From Propionibacteriaceae bacterium (GTDB lineage: Bacteria; Actinomycetota; Actinomycetes; Propionibacteriales; Propionibacteriaceae): a stretch of 40,235 bases of DNA. The notes under the pieces were generated by a model. It was not told the origin of the DNA, ran no database searches, and saw only the letters and a list, made by a program, of their open reading frames with translations. The stretch lies in the NCBI GenBank assembly GCA_031285505.1, contig JAITVZ010000003.1:1-40235 (forward strand), given 5' to 3'. This document shows, in pieces, positions 36,100 to 40,235 of this stretch. How positions within the stretch are numbered: the first letter of the stretch is position 1; each line of letters opens with the position of its first letter. The position numbers and the translations under genes are program-made.

Positions 36100-37641
36100 T
36101 CACAGCCCCCACTTCGCCAGTTCGGTTTCCAGGGCGGCGCGAGTTGCTTGGGCTTGCAGTCGGGCGTCAGCGAGATTAGCCAATGCCTGCTCCAAGGTGA
36201 GCTTTTCGCTGCCCTGTTTCGGAGCGACATAGAGCGGAATGTTGAGGTTGTAGTCGTTGGCTGTGATCTCGGCGGTATCAGCGACATGGGCGAAACCAGG
36301 ATCGTCTGCGAAAGCGATATAGGCATCAAGGATGGCAGCGGCGTGTTCGGGTTCGAGGGTGTTCTGGTTGCGTCCTTTGCGGAATAGCGTCTCGGCGTTG
36401 ACCATCAATACCTTGTCTCTGCGCTCGGCGGGTTTCCGGCAGCGCAGCACCATGATGCAGGCAGCTAGACCAGTGCCATAGAACAGATTCGGGGCCAGGC
36501 CGATAACCGCTTCGATCAGATCAGATTTCAGAATGTGCTCGCGGATGGCTTTCTCCTTACCGCCGCGAAACAGCGCGCCTTGCGGAAGCACAACGGCGAC
36601 CCGTCCGGTGACCGGATCAGCTGAGGTGACCATGTGCTGAACCCACGCCCAGTCGGCGTAGCTGGCTGGGGGAACACCACCGAGCTTATTGCGTCCCCAA
36701 GGATCAGACGACCACTCGACCTCACCCCATTTCTTCAGCGAGAACGGCGGATTAGCGATGACGCAATCAAACCGGGCCAGCCGGTCACGATCATAAAACG
36801 CCGGATCGCGCAGGGTGTCACCCCTGATGACCTCGAAATCCTCGACGCCGTGCAGAAGCAGGTTCATCCGGGCGATACCCGAAGTGGTGAGTACTTTCTC
36901 CTGGCCGTACAGCTTTCCCCACAACAACTGTGGCCGTCCGCCTGCGGCTTTGACATGCTCAATGACCTCGATCAGCATTCCTCCGGTGCCGCAAGCCGGA
37001 TCATAGACGTACTCCGACTCCTTCGGATCTAAGATATTGACCATTAAAGCCACAACTGGCCGCGGGGTGTAATACTCGCCCGCTTTCTTATTGGACTGGT
37101 CAGCGAAACGCTTAATCAGATACTCGTAAGCCGCACCGAACACATCGGGCGGCACCACCGAACTCGCCAGTGACCGCGACGAGAAATGCTCGATCAAAGT
37201 GAGCAGTTTCGCATCAGGAAGCTGCTGCTTATTCGTCCACGGAGCGTTGCCGAAAATGCCGTAAAGCGCATCTGGATTGGCCTTCTCAATCCCGCGAAAA
37301 GCCGTGACGAGCGCCTGCCCCACATTGCTCGTCCGAGCACGGACATCATCCCACAAACACCCATCTGGGATAACGAAGCGATGATTCTCCACAAAAGCGG
37401 CGAACTCATGATCCTCGCCCGAGGCCGCCAGCGCTGCGGTGTACTCCTCCAGATACACATCGCTGATCCGCTTGAAGAACATCAACGGAAAGATGAACGC
37501 CTTGAAGTCCGCCTGATCGACCAGCCCTCGTAACATGTCAGCCGCCGACCCCAAGTACGACTCCAACTCCGAAGCCGACAGCGGAACCTGCGCAAGCGGG
37601 ACCAGCGCATGTGCCGCCTCTCGCGCCTCGCCCTCGGTCAC
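36100..37641 (-). CDS. hsdM: Type I DNA methyltransferase subunit HsdM (first of two)
   Basis: I choose the GTG start at 37641 because AGAGGA lies about 9 bases upstream, giving 513 residues, the normal HsdM length. The N-terminal domain begins LSASELESYLGSAADMLRGL. YYTPRPV (190-196), the SAM motif DPACGTGGM (214-222) and the catalytic NPPF (297-300) are all intact. It is clearly related to, but well diverged from, the following hsdM (for example FIFPLMFFKRISDVYLEEY against FIFPLLFLKRLSDVYDEEH), so it is not a recent tandem copy. It heads the operon hsdM-hsdM-DUF1016-hsdS stub-hsdR remnant. The promoter should lie in 37642-37860, where no clear boxes were recognised. Confidence 0.92.
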   Translation of the reverse strand: MTEGEAREAAHALVPLAQVPLSASELESYLGSAADMLRGLVDQADFKAFIFPLMFFKRISDVYLEEYTAALAASGEDHEFAAFVENHRFVIPDGCLWDDVRARTSNVGQALVTAFRGIEKANPDALYGIFGNAPWTNKQQLPDAKLLTLIEHFSSRSLASSVVPPDVFGAAYEYLIKRFADQSNKKAGEYYTPRPVVALMVNILDPKESEYVYDPACGTGGMLIEVIEHVKAAGGRPQLLWGKLYGQEKVLTTSGIARMNLLLHGVEDFEVIRGDTLRDPAFYDRDRLARFDCVIANPPFSLKKWGEVEWSSDPWGRNKLGGVPPASYADWAWVQHMVTSADPVTGRVAVVLPQGALFRGGKEKAIREHILKSDLIEAVIGLAPNLFYGTGLAACIMVLRCRKPAERRDKVLMVNAETLFRKGRNQNTLEPEHAAAILDAYIAFADDPGFAHVADTAEITANDYNLNIPLYVAPKQGSEKLTLEQALANLADARLQAQATRAALETELAKWGL

Positions 37642-37860
37642 CTTGTACGTCCTCTCGTGTCCTGACCGCTCAAGCCTACCGAAGCTCACCGACACAAGGT
37701 CTCCAGGCGCCCTGCCGCGGCTTCTTTGAGCTCGTGGGGGTTGGTGCCTCCGATAGTTTGCACGCGTAGCCCTTGGGGAGTCAGCCTTGCTTGTCGTGAA
37801 GGATGGCAAGATCGATATGGGCTCTCGTGGGCAGATCACGGATAATCTGAGGATGCCCTG
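37642..37860. other. Upstream region of the hsdM operon
   Basis: No gene is seen here. It separates the hsdM start from the duplicated clpB segment and presumably carries the operon promoter, reading leftward. Confidence 0.4.
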
Positions 37861-37865
37861 GTGAA

Positions 37866-38050
37866 GGACTTCGATCCGGCTTTTAGCGCCCGGCTCTTGC
37901 ACCGCCTGACCCAGACCAGCGTCGAAGGCCCCGCGCCCGAGCTGTGCTGGCATCGGCGGTTCACGAAGGGCAGATCGTCCACTTCGATGTGGCTGATGGC
38001 GGCAAGGGCTGAGCATCGCCGACTGAACCGGTTGGCGGGGACGTCTTGAA
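37866..38050 (+). pseudogene. clpB: Decayed second copy of the clpB 3' end
   Basis: The segment aligns base by base with clpB 32429-32610: it begins with the shared CTTCGATCCGGCTT and contains the shared run CCAGACCAGCGTCGAAG and the shared CATCGGCGGT. Over the first 61 bases about five of six positions agree. Translation gives FDPAFSARLLHRLTQTSVEG against [20 protein letters not shown] of ClpB. After that an indel shifts the frame, and in the next frame [20 protein letters not shown] continues the ClpB end before a premature stop. No upstream part of clpB is present, so it is a non-functional fragment. Similarity continues past the stop (GAACCGGTTGGCGG) into the terminator region. Confidence 0.88.
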
Positions 38051-38079
38051 GCTGGTCGACCAGGCCGAGCAATCACCCC

Positions 38080-38088
38080 TGTGGATAA
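38080..38088 (-). promoter_or_regulatory. Perfect DnaA box
   Basis: TGTGGATAA is the reverse complement of TTATCCACA. It lies just after the decayed clpB copy, in a part absent from the other copy. The same perfect 9-mer occurs at 5361-5369 (minus) and 1283-1291 (plus). A single box by itself may be accidental. Confidence 0.4.
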
Positions 38089-38123
38089 TGCACCACCGCA
38101 GCCCGAATTCGGCCAGCGGATAA

Positions 38124-38161
38124 ACATCGGCCCACTCCCCGATCGGGGTGCGGGCCGATGT
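38124..38161. terminator. Hairpin between the clpB fragment and ptsH
   Basis: ACATCGGCCC (38124-38133) pairs perfectly with GGGCCGATGT (38152-38161), and the loop itself holds CCCCGATCGGGG. It corresponds in position to the hairpin after clpB at 32624-32662. It may end transcripts from either side. A further small palindrome GAGGCCTGGCCTC overlaps the ptsH stop at 38189-38201. Confidence 0.6.
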
Positions 38162-38199
38162 CGACTTCGAAGGCATAAGCCCCAAAGTGAGGCCTGGCC

Positions 38200-38454
38200 T
38201 CAGAGGCTTGAATCCGTCAGGATCTTCTCCAAGGTGTCCAAGGCAGCGCTGTCATCCGACTCCAAGACGACGGTCGAACCAGACTCGACACCCAGGCCCA
38301 TGACGGCCAGGATCGAGGTGGCTGAGACACGTTTGTCAGCGCCGGCCAGGCCGACCTTGACTGGGGATTTGGCGGCTGCAGCGGCCTTGACGAAAACGGC
38401 GGCGGGGCGAGCGTGCAAACCCTCGCTGGCGGCGACGACAACAGATCGTTCCAT
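38200..38454 (-). CDS. ptsH: Phosphocarrier protein HPr of the PTS
   Basis: HPr passes phosphate from enzyme I to the sugar-specific EIIA proteins. This 84-residue protein has the active-site motif GLHARPAA with His14 and Arg16. A serine at 47 (SATSILAVMGLGV) is in the place of the regulatory Ser46 of low-GC bacteria, but actinobacterial HPr usually lacks HPr-kinase control. AAAGGAG lies just before the ATG. It stands downstream of the EIIC gene on the same strand with a 240-base gap containing two hairpins and its own operator-like palindrome, so it is probably transcribed by itself. Confidence 0.97.
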   Translation of the reverse strand: MERSVVVAASEGLHARPAAVFVKAAAAAKSPVKVGLAGADKRVSATSILAVMGLGVESGSTVVLESDDSAALDTLEKILTDSSL

Positions 38455-38497
38455 GTTTTACTCCTTTGGGCTGGTGTTTATAAGCCTAGCTGGCTGT

Positions 38498-38520
38498 TCA
38501 ACCAGGTGAATTCTGGTTGA
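38498..38520 (-). promoter_or_regulatory. Inverted repeat at the ptsH promoter: candidate operator
   Basis: TCAACCAG (38498-38505) and CTGGTTGA (38513-38520) are perfect 8-base arms around GTGAATT. On the minus strand the CTGGTT of one arm is placed 17 bases before TATAAA, so the arm could overlap the -35 box of ptsH. A GntR/DasR-type or other repressor is plausible; the sequence is not a canonical dre site. Confidence 0.45.
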
Positions 38521-38590
38521 TGCCGCTGGCTGGATGGGGGCAGAGCTGGGCTTGGGACCGATTGAGATCCCAAGGGTCAAGTGGTCGAGA

Positions 38591-38622
38591 GGCCAAGGGT
38601 CCAAACGGTGTTGCCCTTGGCC
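38591..38622. terminator. Hairpin upstream of ptsH, downstream of the EIIC gene
   Basis: GGCCAAGGG (38591-38599) and CCCTTGGCC (38614-38622) form a perfect 9-bp stem with a 14-base loop. There is no T run. It may reinforce the neighbouring terminator. Confidence 0.5.
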
Positions 38623-38634
38623 CGAGAATGACAA

Positions 38635-38666
38635 TGGCCCCCACCGGAGGATTCCAGTGAGGGCCA
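38635..38666 (-). terminator. Terminator of the EIIC gene
   Basis: On the minus strand 38654-38666 pairs with 38635-38647 over 13 positions, two of them G-U, around a 6-base loop. It is followed by TTGTCATTCTC. The G-U pairs exist only in minus-strand RNA, which matches the direction of the EIIC gene ending 28 bases before it. Confidence 0.65.
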
Positions 38667-38694
38667 CCATCAATCAATTGATCCGAGTGGGCGG

Positions 38695-40038
38695 TCAGGC
38701 GGTGGCGGCCCGGGCCGGAGCCGCAATGGCGTCAGCGGCCTTGGCGTCAGCCTTGCTCGGAGTCACGTCCTGGTCGATGATTGACGACACAGCGCTCGAA
38801 CCATCGTCGCCGCCATCTTCGCGACCCGGGGTCTTCATGTTGAAGGCCTTGATCAGGAGGCGGAAGAGGACGTAGTAAATGATGGCGTAACCGATGCCGA
38901 TCAGCACGATCCACTGCGGACCTTCAGCCAGGCGCCAGTTGAGCAGCAGGTCGGTGCCACCAGCCGAGAACGAGAAGCCGTCGCGCAAACCGAGGGCGTT
39001 GCACAAGGCCAGCGACGAACCGGTCAAAATGGCGTGGACGACATAGAGCGGGAAGGCCACATAGACGAACGAGAACTCGATCGGCTCGGTGATGCCGGTG
39101 AGGAAGGCAGTCAAAGCGACCGAGATCATCACACCACCGACGGCCTTGCGATTGGCAGGTTTGGCCGCGTGCCACATGGCGATGGCGGCAGCCGGCAGAG
39201 CGAACATCAGGATCGGGAAGAAACCGGTCATGAAGGTGCCAGCGGTCGGATCGCCATTGAGGAAGCGAGCGATATCGCCATTGACGACCGCGCCAGTGCT
39301 CGGGTTGGTGTACTCACCAACGATGAACCAGGGGATCGAGTTGAGGATGTGGTGCAAACCGAAGGGGATGAGCAAGCGGTTGGCCACACCATAGACGAAG
39401 GCGCCGACGACGCCATTGTGGACGATCCAGTCGGAGAAGCCGGTCAGAACGTTGTCGAAGAAGGGGTAGATCAGGGCCAACACTACACCGATGACGACTG
39501 CGGCCGCGGCGGTGACCATCGGCACGAAGCGACGACCGCCGAAGAAGGCCAGGAAGGTCGGCAGCTTGGTGCGGTAGAAGCGGTCATAGAGGATGGCCGC
39601 GGTCACACCCATGATGATGCCGCCGAGCACGCCATAGTTCATCACCGGGACTTCGCCCTCGTCGACGTGCAGGTAGGGCAGGTAAGGCAAGACGGCATTG
39701 CCGACGCCCTGGAAGACCATGTAGCCGACGAAGGCTGACAAGGCGGTGGCACCCTCAGACTTCTTGGCGAAGCCGATGGCCACACCCAAAGCGAACAACA
39801 GGGCCAAGTTGTTGAACAGGGCGTTGCCGGCGGCGGCCAGAACATCAGCCACCGGGTTCAGCCACGCGGCGTACTGGCCGAGGCCATCCTTACCGAGCAT
39901 GTCGGCGGCGCCGAAGCGCATCAGGATGCCAGCGGCGGGCAAAGCGGCAATCGGCAGCATCAGGGAACGGCCGATGCGCTGAAGAGCGGCCAGGGGTCCG
40001 CCTCCCGACTTGGCCTTGGATTGTGGCGAAGATGCCAT
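38695..40038 (-). CDS. PTS EIIC membrane permease, glucose/N-acetylglucosamine family
   Basis: The 447-residue protein is the sugar channel of a phosphotransferase system. The N-terminus (LQRIGRSLMLPIAALPAAGI) and the active-site loop GITEPIEFSF are signatures of the glucose/GlcNAc/maltose superfamily. HHILNSIPWF and GGTDLLLNW fit the GlcNAc (NagE/PtsG-like) branch. About ten membrane helices end near residue 400. The C-terminal ~45 residues are Ala/Asp-rich and contain no EIIB domain, so EIIB must be a separate protein outside this window, as in Streptomyces NagE2 systems. GAGGAG lies 7 bases before the ATG. A dre-like site in the promoter supports GlcNAc as substrate. Glucose remains possible. 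Confidence 0.93.
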   Translation of the reverse strand: MASSPQSKAKSGGGPLAALQRIGRSLMLPIAALPAAGILMRFGAADMLGKDGLGQYAAWLNPVADVLAAAGNALFNNLALLFALGVAIGFAKKSEGATALSAFVGYMVFQGVGNAVLPYLPYLHVDEGEVPVMNYGVLGGIIMGVTAAILYDRFYRTKLPTFLAFFGGRRFVPMVTAAAAVVIGVVLALIYPFFDNVLTGFSDWIVHNGVVGAFVYGVANRLLIPFGLHHILNSIPWFIVGEYTNPSTGAVVNGDIARFLNGDPTAGTFMTGFFPILMFALPAAAIAMWHAAKPANRKAVGGVMISVALTAFLTGITEPIEFSFVYVAFPLYVVHAILTGSSLALCNALGLRDGFSFSAGGTDLLLNWRLAEGPQWIVLIGIGYAIIYYVLFRLLIKAFNMKTPGREDGGDDGSSAVSSIIDQDVTPSKADAKAADAIAAPARAATA

Positions 40039-40082
40039 CTGTAGTCTCCTCGACGAGTTGGTTGGGCAGCACTAGTCCTGTT

Positions 40083-40106
40083 ATTATATATCAGGTCTAG
40101 ACAACT
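40083..40106 (-). promoter_or_regulatory. EIIC promoter with dre-like (DasR) operator
   Basis: On the minus strand TATAAT (40083-40088) is a perfect -10 box, with TG four bases upstream. Immediately upstream lies AGTTGTCTAGACCTGA (40091-40106). Its core GTCTAGAC and flanks agree with the DasR responsive element (consensus close to ACTGGTCTAGACCAGT) in most positions. Bound repressor would cover the spacer. Established knowledge: DasR releases DNA when bound to glucosamine-6-phosphate. Confidence 0.65.
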
Positions 40107-40126
40107 GCATGAGTTAATGGTTATTT

Positions 40127-40235
40127 TTGACGAGTAGCACTTCAAGTGTCAAGTCGCAAGCAAAGTCAGGGATCATTCGGGGTGAAATCGGTGATAACCC
40201 GGTGGTTGTGGCGTCTGGCATGGTGATGCCCAACT
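40127..40235 (+). CDS. Possible 5' end of a divergent gene (runs off the window)
   Basis: A plus-strand frame stays open from a TTG at 40127 to the edge and reads ...GIIRGEIGDNPVVVASGMVMPN. This resembles the beginning of amidohydrolases such as GlcNAc-6-phosphate deacetylase (NagA), which would make sense opposite a GlcNAc permease and next to a dre-like site. No convincing ribosome site fixes the start, and 36 codons are too few for a firm assignment. Confidence 0.3.
   Translation, partial: MTSSTSSVKSQAKSGIIRGEIGDNPVVVASGMVMPN

Larger units (their letters stand above)
37866..38195 (+). repeat. Right-hand imperfect direct repeat flanking the restriction-modification island
   Basis: The left-hand partner is 32429-32695 (clpB 3' end, stop, terminator hairpin and the following TAAGCCCCAAAG/ACAAGCCCCAAAG-GAGGCC). 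The right-hand copy has the same order: clpB 3' end, GGTTGGCGG, a GGCCG-type hairpin, TGTCGAC, AAGCCCCAAAG and TGAGGCC near 38178-38194. The repeats stand in the same orientation about 5.4 kb apart and enclose the whole hsd operon. Confidence 0.8.

Noticed and set aside
35046..36179. 377-codon plus-strand frame opposite hsdM
   Set aside because: It lies entirely antisense to an HsdM with intact motifs; the high GC content leaves the antisense frame open.
37861..38049. 62-codon plus-strand gene
   Set aside because: Alignment shows it is the frameshifted remnant of the clpB 3' end, not an independent gene.
37642..38127. N-terminal 160-residue extension of the first HsdM
   Set aside because: It reads backward through the decayed clpB copy and lacks any family similarity; the GTG at 37641 has a proper ribosome site.

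Overview
The window is GC-rich chromosomal DNA from an actinobacterium. Pointers are a resuscitation-factor-like G5/ubiquitin-like-domain cell-wall enzyme, a 33-residue actinobacterial-type bS22 ribosomal protein, a HAIR (HspR) operator before clpB, and a DasR-type (dre-like) operator before an N-acetylglucosamine-type PTS permease. The family (perhaps Propionibacteriaceae-like) is a guess. Most of the window is ordinary chromosome with dense, often overlapping genes.

Region by region. 1-846: the 5' part of dnaB, leaving the window on the minus strand, followed by a 560-base gap with a cluster of DnaA-box-like sites. 1408-5133: a copper-chaperone-like protein, a secreted lytic-transglycosylase-like protein and an unrecognised P-loop NTPase. 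5202-10563: tRNA-Arg(ACG), a short prepilin peptidase, a CynX/NimT-like MFS transporter, an M18 aminopeptidase and argS. 10712-15511: a very large membrane protein with a roughly 970-residue low-complexity tail, then ispE. 15522-23726 (minus): an MFP-type ABC export system (adaptor, ATPase, permease, lipoprotein), a TetR regulator and a flippase-like protein with a pseudokinase-like middle; these may form one long transcription unit. 23833-27079 (minus): a histidine phosphatase, bS22, proC and asd. 27411-30013: an aldo-keto reductase, a strongly self-complementary 157-base element that looks like a structured RNA, mntH, and the HAIR-controlled clpB promoter. 30014-32590: clpB.

32970-37641 is a type I restriction-modification island on the minus strand. 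Two different hsdM genes and a DUF1016/PDDEXK gene are intact and translationally coupled. The next gene starts as hsdS but after about 30 codons runs into the C-terminal end of hsdR in another frame, so specificity and restriction have been lost by deletion. The island is bracketed by the real clpB 3' end with its terminator and by a degenerate, frameshifted second copy of that same segment at 37866-38195. This suggests insertion or recombination at the clpB 3' end.

38200-40235: ptsH (HPr) and a PTS EIIC permease, each with operator-like palindromes, and possibly the first codons of a divergent gene at the right edge. The strongest candidates for something undescribed are the 157-base RNA-like element, the decayed methylase-only island with its clpB duplication, and the 1271-residue protein with recurring Arg/Lys-Ile-Ile motifs.
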